From: Paraburkholderia sp. LEh10 | GTDB taxonomy: Bacteria; Pseudomonadota; Gammaproteobacteria; Burkholderiales; Burkholderiaceae | DNA: 64,000 nucleotides | Reading direction: 5' to 3' | Assembly: GCF_017814945.1 (NCBI RefSeq) | Contig: NZ_JAGIPX010000019.1 | Location: 62,001-126,000, forward strand | Shown: in pieces, positions 1-8,277 of the stretch | How positions within the stretch are numbered: position 1 is the first letter of the stretch | How the letters are laid out: every line of letters starts with the position of its first letter | Translations under genes and position numbers: made by a program | The notes under the pieces: generated by a model | The model's input: only the letters and a program-made list of their open reading frames with translations | Database searches by the model: none | Told to the model about the DNA's origin: nothing

Positions 1-941
1 ATGCGCGCCTCGTTCATCATGTGGAACATGCGCGCGAGTCCCTGCCCCGGTTCACCAACCAGATAGCCGATCGCGCCGGCACGGCCGCGCGGCCGGTACT
101 TCGTGCCCTCGCCGAAATTCAGCAGGCAGTTGGTCGTGCCGCGGTATCCCATCTTGTGGTTCAGGCCGGCGAGCACCACGTCGTTGTGCTCGCCGCGCGA
201 GCCGTCTTCGTTGACGAGGTACTTCGGCACGATGAACAGCGAAATCCCCTTGGTGCCTGGCGTGAGCTTGCCGTCTGGCCCAGGAATTTTTGCGAGCACG
301 AGATGCACGATGTTCCCGGCTAGCTCATGCTCGCCGCCCGAGATCCACATCTTGTTGCCGCGCAGCCGGTATTGCTCGCCAAGCGGTGATTCGCCTTCGT
401 ACTCGGCTCGCGTGGCGATGTCCGACAGCGACGAGCCCGCCTGCGGCTCGGACAGGCACATCGTTCCAAAGAACCTGCCGTCCATTTCGGGACGCACGAA
501 TGCGTCGATCTGCGCGAGCGTGCCATGTGCGAGCAGCAGATTGGCGTTGCCGATGGTCAGAAACGCATACCCCGCCGTACCGATGTTCGCCCCCATGAAG
601 TAGGCAAAGCCCGCCTTCTCGACCACCAGCGGCAATTGCATGCCGCCGAACTCGTAATCCTGCCCGGCCGCCATCAGGCCGGCAGCGCAGAACGCATCGA
701 GTGCTGTCTTGACCTCGGGAATGATGTGAACCGTCTCCCCGTCGAAGTGCGGTTCGTGCTGATCGCTCTTTTTGTTGTGGGTCGCGAAGAGATCGGTCGC
801 GATCTTCTCGCAGGTATCGAGCGCGGCATCGAAGGTTTCGCGCGAGTGATCCGCGTAACGGGGAACACTCGTCAGCGACTCGACCTCCAGCCATTCGTAA
901 AGCAGAAAATTCAGGTCGCGCCGGGAGAGTATCTGGGACAT
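1..941 (-). CDS. Acyl-CoA dehydrogenase, C-terminus cut by window edge
   Basis: The reverse strand is open from an ATG at 941 to the left edge, giving about 313 residues. The product begins MSQILSRRDLNFLLYEWLEV, the usual N-terminus of the roughly 590-residue acyl-CoA dehydrogenases of Burkholderia. A segment near the middle reads FGTMCLSEPQAGSSLSDI, the FAD/substrate-contact segment of the family, followed by a YRLRGNKMWISGG strand. The enzyme would carry out the first, FAD-linked oxidation step of fatty-acid beta-oxidation in the cytoplasm. About half of the protein lies outside the window. The 5' neighbour is a decayed reading frame 14 bp upstream on the same strand. Family assignment is firm; chain-length preference cannot be read. 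Confidence 0.9.
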   Translation of the reverse strand, partial: MSQILSRRDLNFLLYEWLEVESLTSVPRYADHSRETFDAALDTCEKIATDLFATHNKKSDQHEPHFDGETVHIIPEVKTALDAFCAAGLMAAGQDYEFGGMQLPLVVEKAGFAYFMGANIGTAGYAFLTIGNANLLLAHGTLAQIDAFVRPEMDGRFFGTMCLSEPQAGSSLSDIATRAEYEGESPLGEQYRLRGNKMWISGGEHELAGNIVHLVLAKIPGPDGKLTPGTKGISLFIVPKYLVNEDGSRGEHNDVVLAGLNHKMGYRGTTNCLLNFGEGTKYRPRGRAGAIGYLVGEPGQGLARMFHMMNEAR

Positions 942-954
942 GCCGGTCTCCCCT

Positions 955-1197
955 TCACAGCACGGCGAACAGCGACGTCGCGCTATCGCCGCCGCCGGTG
1001 CGCATCGGCGTGGCGATCCGCGTCGCACCACGCCATTTGCCTTCGATCAGCGCGTGACCGATGCGGCGCGCGCCTGGTTCAGCGAACGCATGGCCGGCTG
1101 CCGTCGCGCCGCTATTTTTGCGGGGCCGGGCGCGATGGCCGGGATTGTCATGCGCGATGACGGCCATGCCGTCACGGACCTGGTTCTGCGCAGTCAT
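955..1197 (-). pseudogene. Probable remnant of a FadB-like enoyl-CoA hydratase/3-hydroxyacyl-CoA dehydrogenase
   Basis: An 80-residue frame starts MTAQNQVRDGMAVIAHDNP, which resembles the N-terminal crotonase strand of FadB-type proteins (typically MTAEY-V-DGVAVITLNNP). The resemblance stops after about 19 residues and the rest is low-quality sequence ending just 13 bp before the acyl-CoA dehydrogenase start. FadB-like proteins are about 690 residues, so this is at best an internally deleted stub. The position beside an acyl-CoA dehydrogenase fits a former beta-oxidation cluster. The match is from memory of the family, so confidence is limited; it could also be chance. Confidence 0.35.
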
Positions 1198-1470
1198 GCT
1201 TGTTCCTTTGATGTCTCGAATCGGGTGAGTTCGGAAAGCCCAGGCTGCGCCGTGATCGAAGCTCGCTGCGCGGCAAACGCGCTCCGTTCCCTTGCGCCTC
1301 ATCCCGTGTTTTTATGCGTCGCACTTCGGCCGCACGCGCAAGCTGCGACGTTGGGCCAAAGTTAATCATCTTTGCGGGACGTCGCTTCCCCCTCGTTGTG
1401 AGGGGGATCATGCGAGGCGCACAAAATGGGGTGAGGCGTCGTACCGATGCGCCTCTCGCAAGCAACGCCG

Positions 1471-1740
1471 GCGCTCACGACTCTCACGATAAACACGCAT
1501 GGCCACGTCGACATGCTGTTCAACGATGCGGGCGGCTTCGTCCGGGAAAGCACTTATAACGATTGAACATGCCTGAAGCGTGTGCTTCATGGCGCGCGCA
1601 TCTTCATCCCGTTGATCCTTGAAGCGGCTGCGCGGGGGCACATCGTACGAAGCGCATATCGTTGACATGGCATCGATGGCAGCGTCACCGTCAACGCGCG
1701 TGCGATGGGGTGTACTACAACATATCGATAGATGCCGTCG
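1471..1740 (+). pseudogene. Frameshifted remnant of a short-chain dehydrogenase/reductase
   Basis: Translation from 1471 gives GHVDMLFNDAGGFVRES, matching the SDR segment that normally reads G-VD-LVNNAG. After a stop near 1564 the same frame continues with VLHGARIFIPLILEA and RGHIV, the helix and strand preceding the catalytic serine. The frame starting at 1619 then supplies HIVDMASMAASPSTR, resembling the usual HIVNTASMA segment. The catalytic Tyr-x-x-x-Lys and the N-terminal Rossmann glycine motif are not recognisable. At least one stop and one frameshift separate the pieces, so this is a dead gene fragment. Confidence 0.6.
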
Positions 1741-2158
1741 AGTCACATGCCCCCTTCTTTCGAGGGGGCATGAGCGTCAGTTCGCTTTGTTACCCTCAAT
1801 TTCCAATGAAAGCCGGGGGCGGCGCAATCGCGACGACCTGGCCAACCCTGTACGACAGGTCGGCGCTGCCGCCCGCTGCGCGTCGCCGCAGCCGCGCATA
1901 GAACAGATCAAGGGTCCGACGGCCTATGCCTGCGCGCGTGACGTGCGGCGGCTCGTTCCTGTGCAGCGAAACCTAATGCATCAGCTATCGCGTCAGTGCG
2001 CGACGAGGCACGGACCCGATGAATAGCATGTCGCATCCTGGCTTTCGTCTAGCAATCGACGAAAGCGTGTGGACTCGCGAGCAGCGCGTCTACGCCGCAA
2101 GCCGACAAGGAATCACCTGATTTTCACCGTTGTTCTCAAACCACCACTGGAGCGCATC
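1741..2158. other. Non-coding stretch with no recognisable gene
   Basis: Between the dehydrogenase remnant and the phasin I see no frame with family resemblance on either strand. The area 1198-1470 likewise holds nothing I recognise. Base composition is more mixed than in the neighbouring genes, consistent with decaying sequence. The phasin promoter should lie in the last part, but I could not identify convincing -35 and -10 boxes. Confidence 0.4.
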
Positions 2159-2710
2159 TTGAATCTGATTCCCACACAAATCTCTGCCTTTCAAAAATCC
2201 GGCCTGAAAGGCCTGCTGACGCTGACGGAAAAAACGTTCGAAGGCATTGGAGGATTGGTCGAATTGAACTGGCAAGTGCTCAAGACTCATAATGCCGAGA
2301 ACATGAACGCGGCAAGGCGAGCGCTTGAAGCTAACAGCATGCAGGAGTTCTTCTCCATTCCAACGCGCCTCGTTCAACCGAGCACTGCAAAGTCGGTGGC
2401 GTACGGCCGTCAGGTAAAGGAGATCGTGCTGCACACGCAAGCGGAGTTGTCTGGCGTCGCGAGGGCGCATCTGAAGGAGCGCTCACAAGACCTGAAGAAG
2501 CAGTTCGACCAGATCGCCGTCAGGGCCCGGACCACGCTGGGCTCCGCCGGCGGCCCCGTCAAATCCGTCGTCGATGCGACGGCGAATGCCTGCGATTCGA
2601 TGCAAAGCGCCGCCATGCAGGTCATGGAGACGGCAGACAATCAACTGGACGCCGCATTGAAATCGGCGATTCGCGCAGCCGACTCGGCTGACTCCGCACA
2701 ATCCGCCTGA
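2159..2710 (+). CDS. Phasin family protein (granule-associated)
   Basis: The 183-residue product starts (M)NLIPTQISAFQKSGLKGLL and continues TLTEKTFEGIGGLVELNWQV, the conserved N-terminal helix of Burkholderiales phasins (usually ATNKAFEGVEKLVELNLQV). The rest is helical, rich in Ala, Gln and Lys, without membrane segments. Phasins coat polyhydroxyalkanoate or other neutral-lipid granules. I chose the TTG at 2159 because it has a GGAG ribosome site 7 bases upstream and places the family N-terminus at residue 1; an in-frame extension to 2069 adds 30 residues unlike the family. It lies convergent to the wax ester/triacylglycerol synthase, fitting a storage-granule role. Confidence 0.85.
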   Translation: MNLIPTQISAFQKSGLKGLLTLTEKTFEGIGGLVELNWQVLKTHNAENMNAARRALEANSMQEFFSIPTRLVQPSTAKSVAYGRQVKEIVLHTQAELSGVARAHLKERSQDLKKQFDQIAVRARTTLGSAGGPVKSVVDATANACDSMQSAAMQVMETADNQLDAALKSAIRAADSADSAQSA

Positions 2711-2726
2711 TTCCGTTGAAATACAA

Positions 2727-2758
2727 ACGCCCCATGCATGTCGACATGCATGGGGCGT
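2727..2758. terminator. 32-bp perfect palindrome between convergent genes
   Basis: The 32 bases at 2727-2758 are fully self-complementary, beginning ACGCCCCATGCATG and centred on GTCGAC. The hairpin starts 17 bp after the phasin stop and ends 37 bp before the stop of the convergent acyltransferase, so it could end transcription from both sides. No run of U follows on either strand, so a classical rho-independent terminator is not assured. A cruciform or protein-binding palindrome is the alternative. Confidence 0.55.
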
Positions 2759-2794
2759 CGGCAATTCCTGACGAATTGCCGGGACACCGTGCCG

Positions 2795-4378
2795 CTATGC
2801 TTCGCTTGCCTGCCGCGTGTCAGCATCCGGCTTGCGAGCCGATCGCTTTGAAGCGGGCGCGCGCCGCACATCGAGATTGCTTCCGGGCACGTCTTCATCG
2901 GCTGTCGTCTCGGCGACCTGCATCGACGGTTGATCCGCAACGCTCACCTGTGCCTGCACCATGTCGGTCTGGACATCTTCAAGTTGCCGGATAGCTTCGA
3001 GTTCAGCCACCAGATGCCCGATCAGTTCCTGGCACTCTTCCTGGGACAAGACATGCCGGCAGGCGGTAATGCCGAATTCCATCGACCCCGCGTAGCTCTG
3101 CACAGTGATGTTCACGGCGAGACTGTGATACGGAACCGCCACGGGGTAGTAATGCACCATCCGTGCGCCCGCCATGTAAAGCGGCCTCGGCAAACCGGGC
3201 ACGTTGGAGATCAACACGTTGGCGACGGCGGGCATACGGCTCGGCAAACCGGACCGGCCGAACAGCGTTGCAATGCCCGAGAGCAGCCATGGCGCGCCGA
3301 AGACGGGAATCTGCGCCCCCAGCACGGGCTTCAGTTCGCGGACCACGGCCTTCGCGGATTCGGACGACGCGTGGATTGCCTTGAAGCGCTCGGACAGGTC
3401 CGGGATATCGGTTGCGAGATCCACGCGGACAGCCGACACCTGATTGTTCATCGACGCGTCGTCTTCGCCGCGCAAGCTGACAGGCACCATCGCGATCAGC
3501 GACGTGTCAGGCAGCAGGTTGCGTTCCTGCAGAAACCGCCGCAATGCGCCGCTGCACATCGCCATCACGAGCGTGTTCACCGTGCCGCCGACTCGCTTGC
3601 TGAGCGCCTTGACGTCGTCGAACGGCAGCGACAGGGTGCTGAACGAGCGCTGGTTGGTGATCGACGTGTTGAAAATGGTCTTCGGCGCGAGGCCGAGACC
3701 GCGCCCCCGTTGCGTCAACTTGCGTGTGACCACGGTACTGCTCGCCATGCCCACTGCCTTGATGGCCGTCGGCCACATTGCGACGATCTCGCTGTAGAGC
3801 TTGCCGGTATTGGAAAAGGCTGCCTGCAGAAGCTCGACGACGCCGAGCTGATACGAATGATTGCGGCGCGTGCGCCGCGGCGGCCGGACTTCGCGAATCT
3901 CGGGCGAGATATCGTAAAGAACCTTGCCCATCTCGACGGCCGCCTTGCCATCGATCGTGCTGTGATGCACTTTCGTGTAGTACGCGATCTGCCCGTTTTC
4001 GAGGCCATCGATCACATAGACTTCCCACAACGGACGGCTTCGATCGAGCAGCGACGAATGCAGCCGCGCCACGACCTGTTCGAGTTGCGCCATCGTCCCG
4101 GGTTTGCGAAGGGTGTGACTGCGCACGTGATAATCGAGATCGACATCGTCGTCTTCAACCCAGATGGGATCGGCCAGTTCGAATGGCATCTGTGCCAGCT
4201 TGCGGTGGAACAGGCTGCACAGATGCAGGCGCTTCGCAAGCACCGCTTTCACGTCCTCGTAAAAGTCCCCTGTGTAACCGTCCGGAAGTTCAAAAAGCAT
4301 GAGACTGCCGATATGGGTCGGTGTCTCAGGCGTTTCCAGATGCAGATAGGAAGCGTCCACGCTGCTCAAATGGTCCAT
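2795..4378 (-). CDS. WS/DGAT-type wax ester synthase/diacylglycerol acyltransferase
   Basis: The 527-residue product carries the condensing motif HHSTIDG at residues 138-144 (family HHxxxDG), with PLWEVYVIDGL at 116-126 just before it and an ISNVPGL segment in the C-terminal half. It starts MDHLSSVDASYLHLET, typical of the family. These enzymes esterify acyl-CoA to long-chain alcohols or diacylglycerol and make wax esters or triacylglycerol at the inner membrane or lipid body. The last 60 or so residues are charged and low in complexity, an extension beyond the usual 460-residue core. A GGAGAGA ribosome site precedes the ATG. It lies 82 bp downstream of the hydrolase gene on the same strand. 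Confidence 0.92.
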   Translation of the reverse strand: MDHLSSVDASYLHLETPETPTHIGSLMLFELPDGYTGDFYEDVKAVLAKRLHLCSLFHRKLAQMPFELADPIWVEDDDVDLDYHVRSHTLRKPGTMAQLEQVVARLHSSLLDRSRPLWEVYVIDGLENGQIAYYTKVHHSTIDGKAAVEMGKVLYDISPEIREVRPPRRTRRNHSYQLGVVELLQAAFSNTGKLYSEIVAMWPTAIKAVGMASSTVVTRKLTQRGRGLGLAPKTIFNTSITNQRSFSTLSLPFDDVKALSKRVGGTVNTLVMAMCSGALRRFLQERNLLPDTSLIAMVPVSLRGEDDASMNNQVSAVRVDLATDIPDLSERFKAIHASSESAKAVVRELKPVLGAQIPVFGAPWLLSGIATLFGRSGLPSRMPAVANVLISNVPGLPRPLYMAGARMVHYYPVAVPYHSLAVNITVQSYAGSMEFGITACRHVLSQEECQELIGHLVAELEAIRQLEDVQTDMVQAQVSVADQPSMQVAETTADEDVPGSNLDVRRAPASKRSARKPDADTRQASEA

Positions 4379-4460
4379 TGGTATCTCTCCGTGTATTTAA
4401 GTTTTCTTCTTTCCAAAGCTGCGCACAAAGCCGGGCAAAAACGGGAAGCGGTACGCCCCG

Positions 4461-5246
4461 CTATGTCCCGACACTCTCCTGTTGGCTTGCTTCACGATAA
4501 ATCGCCCGCCTCAAGCCTGTCTCGCGGTTAAATGGCTTCCAGTGGCCCTCCGGCTGCGACAGCCTGTCCGCGATCGCGTAAAGCACGGCGGGATGATGTC
4601 CGAAGCCACAATGACTGCTTTCCACTTCGATGTTTTCCGAACTCGGGCTCACCTGCTCGAGACACCCTTGCCAGGCAACGACACCATCCGAGCGGCTGTA
4701 GATGGCCGTGCTCGGCATCGGCGGCGGCTGCTTCATGCGCTCCCGATCCGGCCAGTCGTCCGCCTTCCGGCCGCTCAGCGTCTCGTAGAGGCGCCAGCCG
4801 TGATTCGCCCTCGGTTCGCCGGCAAAGGGACTGCCCATAGTGATCACGCAGCGCACGAGTTCCGGGGACTGACGGGCCATCTCGCGCGCAAAAACACCGC
4901 CGAGACTCCAGCCGATCAGGCTGACCTTGCACCCGTAGTGCTCGTGCAGCCATTCAAGGCGCTTGTGCATCTTCTCGTCGACGTCGGCGCGAGGCCCCAG
5001 GTTCATGCCGAGCCGCCAGCCATGCGCGCGGTAGCCGAGCCCGCGCAGAAACATGCGCAACGGCGCTGTCGAAATGTCGCTCGCGCCGAATCCGGGCAGC
5101 ACGAGGACAGGATGACCGTCGCCGGCAGGAGCAAGCCGCAGAAGCGGCGCCATCGCGTAGAACACGCCGAGTTCGTAGATCGCGCGCGCCTCGAGCATCA
5201 GCAGATACCTGGATGGCGGCAATGAAGGGTCCGTCTTTGGAAGCAT
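4461..5246 (-). CDS. Alpha/beta hydrolase, lipase/esterase-like
   Basis: The 261-residue protein shows an alpha/beta hydrolase fold: VLVLPGFGAS oxyanion strand at about 47-56, nucleophile elbow GWSLG at 112-116 (Ser114), acid candidate Asp187 in SRSDGVV, and His in SSHCGFGHHP at 211-219. No signal peptide is evident, so a cytoplasmic role is expected. It is encoded between an acyl-CoA ligase upstream and a wax ester/TAG synthase downstream, so neutral-lipid turnover is a reasonable guess, but the substrate is not shown by the sequence. An AAGGAA ribosome site sits before the ATG. Confidence 0.8.
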   Translation of the reverse strand: MLPKTDPSLPPSRYLLMLEARAIYELGVFYAMAPLLRLAPAGDGHPVLVLPGFGASDISTAPLRMFLRGLGYRAHGWRLGMNLGPRADVDEKMHKRLEWLHEHYGCKVSLIGWSLGGVFAREMARQSPELVRCVITMGSPFAGEPRANHGWRLYETLSGRKADDWPDRERMKQPPPMPSTAIYSRSDGVVAWQGCLEQVSPSSENIEVESSHCGFGHHPAVLYAIADRLSQPEGHWKPFNRETGLRRAIYREASQQESVGT

Positions 5247-5502
5247 GAGCGTTCCTTTTTATGGTGATGACAAAGCTCTGCGACGCGCGGCATCGATCGA
5301 ATGTGGAATGCGATGTGCGTCGCAGCCTCCTTCCATCGCTCAAGCACGGATATGCCTGCAAGGCGCTTCCAAGGTATGGGCCGCTCACGCGGCGCGGCGC
5401 CGCGCCGGCCGGCACGACACCGCCTGAACAGGCGATCGGGTTTCGCGTTGCATGCCGCGCGCGCGGCGTGGAGCGGACCAACGACGGTCCGCTCCGTAGT
5501 GG

Positions 5503-7191
5503 TTACTCGTCCTCGAAGATGACGGCTTCCGCGCGTTCAGCCCATTCCGTTGCAAGTGGCATATAACGCTCTTCGATGACCCTGCGCCTCATCTTCATCG
5601 TCGGCGTCAGGCAGCCGTTGTCGGCCGTCCACGGTTCCTTCACCAGCACGACGAACGCCAGCTTCTCGTGTTTGTCCAATTGGGCGTTCACGCTATCGAG
5701 CAATTCCTTCATCTCCGTGCGCAGCGTTTCGCGGCCACGCATGTCCTGCATCTCGGCGCGCGCGGCGGCCGACAGCAGCAGCAACGCAAACGGCTGTGGA
5801 TAGCCCGCCCCCGTCACGCACACCGACTCCATCTTCGGATGGTTCATCAGGTTTTCGATCGGAGACGGCGTAACGTATTTGCCCTTGCTCGTCTTGAACA
5901 TTTCCTTGACCCGGCCCGTGATCTTCAGCCGGCCCAGTTCGTCGAGTTCGCCGCAATCGCCCGTCCGGAAGAAGCCGTCCTCCGTCGTGCTCTGCGCCGT
6001 CAGCTCCGGCTGCCTGTAGTAGCCGAGCATCATCGTCGGCGACTTCACGAGGATTTCCCCGTTCTCCGCGATCCGGCATTCGACGCCCGGCATTGCCTGG
6101 CCGGAATACCCGAGCCGCACCTGCCCAGGCCTGCTGTAATGCGAGTACGAGAAGTTCTCCGTCATGCCGTACACGTCGAGCAGTTCGAGGCCCAGCGCGC
6201 GGTACCAGTCGGTGATTTCCGCGGGCAGCGGCGCGGAGCCCGTGAACGCCATGCGCGTCGTATCGAGCCCAAGCATCGTCAGGATCTTTTTCCTGAGCGC
6301 CGCGCCTTCAGGCGAAAACTCGTGGATCAACGCCTGCTGGCTTGCGGGCAGCCGGTCCATCACGCTCCGATAGAACCGGGTCCACAGCCGCGGCATCGAG
6401 ATGAACACTGTGGGGCGGGCGCGCAGCAGGTCTTGCGGGAAGGTCGCAAGACTATCGTTGAAAAATACGCGAAATCCGTAGCAGAGCGAATTGGACTCGA
6501 CAAACGAACGCTCCGCCGTATGCGCGAGCGGCAGATACGACAGCACGCGGTCGCCCGTGCCGAAGCCGCTGAATTTGCCGCTTTCGATCGCGTATGCGTA
6601 GATCGCGCCGAAGCTGTGCATCACGCCCTTCGGCTGGCCTGTGCTGCCCGATGTATAGATGATCGTGGCCAACTCGCCGGGCTGCGGCAGGTGGACCTCG
6701 CGCAAGGGTTCATGCTGGGCGACGATCGTCTGCCACTGGATGGCGTCGGGCAACGGCGGCGACATCGGCAGGGCGACGAGGGGTGCGTGCGCCTGCATCA
6801 CGCCGCGCAGCGCGCTCCAGCCTTCCGCCATGTCGTCGAGCTTGCCGACGAGGATCATGCGCACGTCGCAGTGTTGCAGCACGTAACGCGCCATCTCCGC
6901 GCTCGTGCCCGGAAGGAGCGGCACCGAGACATGGCCCGCGAGCCAGATCGCCAGATCGGCGATGATCCAGTGGGCGCTGTTCTTTCCGATGATCGAAATC
7001 GCGCTGCGCGGCGGCAGTGCCTGCGCCTGCAGCCATGCCGCCGCGCGCCTCGCCTGATCGCCCACTTCTCGCCACGTGTAGTCGACGACCGTTCCATCAG
7101 GTGTGCTTTCCGTCAGATAGATCGCGTCCGGTTGCGCCTGCTCCCAATGCAGAAACCGATGCACCAACGTGTTCGAATATTTGCCGCTCAT
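5503..7191 (-). CDS. Long-chain fatty-acid-CoA ligase, AMP-binding superfamily
   Basis: The 562-residue protein holds the P-loop YTSGSTGQPKG at about 179-189, the LLDVYGMTE motif, and DGFFRTGDCGELDELGRLKITGR with the catalytic region FKTSKGKYVTPSPIE typical of long-chain acyl-CoA synthetases. It would activate fatty acids with ATP and CoA, feeding either beta-oxidation or the downstream acyltransferase. I chose ATG 7191 because GGAGAGA lies 6 bases upstream; a GTG at 7203 overlaps that ribosome site. A 256-bp gap separates it from the hydrolase gene, so the two may or may not be cotranscribed. Confidence 0.9.
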   Translation of the reverse strand: MSGKYSNTLVHRFLHWEQAQPDAIYLTESTPDGTVVDYTWREVGDQARRAAAWLQAQALPPRSAISIIGKNSAHWIIADLAIWLAGHVSVPLLPGTSAEMARYVLQHCDVRMILVGKLDDMAEGWSALRGVMQAHAPLVALPMSPPLPDAIQWQTIVAQHEPLREVHLPQPGELATIIYTSGSTGQPKGVMHSFGAIYAYAIESGKFSGFGTGDRVLSYLPLAHTAERSFVESNSLCYGFRVFFNDSLATFPQDLLRARPTVFISMPRLWTRFYRSVMDRLPASQQALIHEFSPEGAALRKKILTMLGLDTTRMAFTGSAPLPAEITDWYRALGLELLDVYGMTENFSYSHYSRPGQVRLGYSGQAMPGVECRIAENGEILVKSPTMMLGYYRQPELTAQSTTEDGFFRTGDCGELDELGRLKITGRVKEMFKTSKGKYVTPSPIENLMNHPKMESVCVTGAGYPQPFALLLLSAAARAEMQDMRGRETLRTEMKELLDSVNAQLDKHEKLAFVVLVKEPWTADNGCLTPTMKMRRRVIEERYMPLATEWAERAEAVIFEDE

Positions 7192-7655
7192 GTCTCTCTC
7201 CACTTCTTATTCTGTCCGTTCAGACGTTTTTTTAGCAATCCGCATTTGTCGCAAGGTGAACCGCAATGTTTTTGCGAAGCGTCCGCGCGAGCGAAGCTTA
7301 AACGGGTTGGGTTGTTTGATCGGCGCTCCGATCGAAGATACAGCAGCGGGGATCAATACTGCGCATGTAAAGATACGCACTTGCGGTGCACAAATCGCCC
7401 ACTCTTTTGTAGGGGGTGCGCACAAGGTCATTCATTTCGACGCTTGTGCAGGCGCACAATTGCCGCACAGGGCAATGGCGGTTCCCGTCGTCCCGGTAAT
7501 CCGCGGCGCGTATCTGCACGTCGCAGGCGACGCATCCGCGTCAAGCTGAGACAGCATCGACGCGTGGCGCAAGTCGATCAGAAGCAGAAGCCGGAAAGCA
7601 CTAAAATGTAGTATGTGGCCCGTAAGAAGCCTGCCGGGCCTAGGCGACCGGTAAC
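7192..7655. other. Intergenic region between divergent genes
   Basis: This 464-bp stretch should carry the promoter of the acyl-CoA ligase (leftward) and perhaps of the small exported protein (rightward). Short open frames here show no family resemblance. I see no clear operator or hairpin. Confidence 0.4.
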
Positions 7656-8150
7656 GTGACTACTTTTGTCGTTGATTGCCTCATGTCCGCGAAGCATGGC
7701 AATCCATTTCGCTGGGTTGCCGGCGTGGTATTGGCTCTGTCCAGCTGCACGGCATACGCGAACGATCACGCGCGCGCGTTGCCCATCGGACAACCGCCGT
7801 CGATCCTGTTCTACTCGTATCCGCCGATTCCGTCGAGTGCGTATCCGCCGCAACGGCATCTGCACCGCTATGTCGTAGCAAGCCCGTTGCACATGGGCAA
7901 TCCGACTTATGGCCTGTACGACAACTACAGCATCGCGCCGGGGTACGCGCGGCGCTTTGGGCAGTTGAAAGGCAACCCGGGCCTGCCCCGTCCCGACGGC
8001 GCACAGCCGGGCCACGTGCAGGGTGCGCCTGATTACGGCCTGACACCTGATTCGCCCGGCGACGAATGGAGTTTCAGGGCCAACCCGCTGGTGAACCAGA
8101 ACCACTCGCACGAAAGAGGTGCGACTTTCTCGATTCGTCACGACTTTTGA
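7656..8150 (+). CDS. Hypothetical exported protein, proline/tyrosine-rich
   Basis: The frame codes for up to 164 residues. After MSAKHGNPFRW comes a hydrophobic core VAGVVLALSSCTAYA with an AxA-type cleavage site, so a Sec signal peptide is likely; a cysteine lies in the core but there is no convincing lipobox. The mature part is rich in Pro, Tyr, His and Gly (for example PPSILFYSYPPIPSSAYPP). I do not recognise a domain. The start is uncertain: GTG 7656 or ATG 7683, neither with a strong ribosome site; the second gives the tidier signal peptide. It is followed by a hairpin shared with fdhA. Confidence 0.55.
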   Translation: MTTFVVDCLMSAKHGNPFRWVAGVVLALSSCTAYANDHARALPIGQPPSILFYSYPPIPSSAYPPQRHLHRYVVASPLHMGNPTYGLYDNYSIAPGYARRFGQLKGNPGLPRPDGAQPGHVQGAPDYGLTPDSPGDEWSFRANPLVNQNHSHERGATFSIRHDF

Positions 8151-8173
8151 AGTCATCGCGCGAACGTCGTGCG

Positions 8174-8211
8174 AAAAAATGCCGCGCTTCCTTTAAAAAG
8201 AAGCGCGGCAT
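8174..8211 (-). terminator. Rho-independent terminator of fdhA
   Basis: A 12-bp perfect stem ATGCCGCGCTTC (8179-8190) pairs with 8200-8211 around a 9-base loop. On the minus strand the stem is followed by a run of six U (complement of the A run 8174-8179), the classical arrangement for ending the leftward fdhA transcript, whose stop is at 8278. It may also end the rightward gene. Confidence 0.8.
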
Positions 8212-8277
8212 CGTCCAGCACCGGGACAACGGAGATTTCGACCTGCTACCCGCGCAATGCAAGCGAATGCGCGTGCG

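Noticed and set aside
2930..4531. A 533-codon plus-strand frame opposite the acyltransferase
   Set aside because: Shadow frame of the WS/DGAT gene with no domain.
5668..7611. A 647-codon plus-strand frame opposite the acyl-CoA ligase
   Set aside because: Arg/His-rich shadow of a clear ligase gene; no family resemblance.
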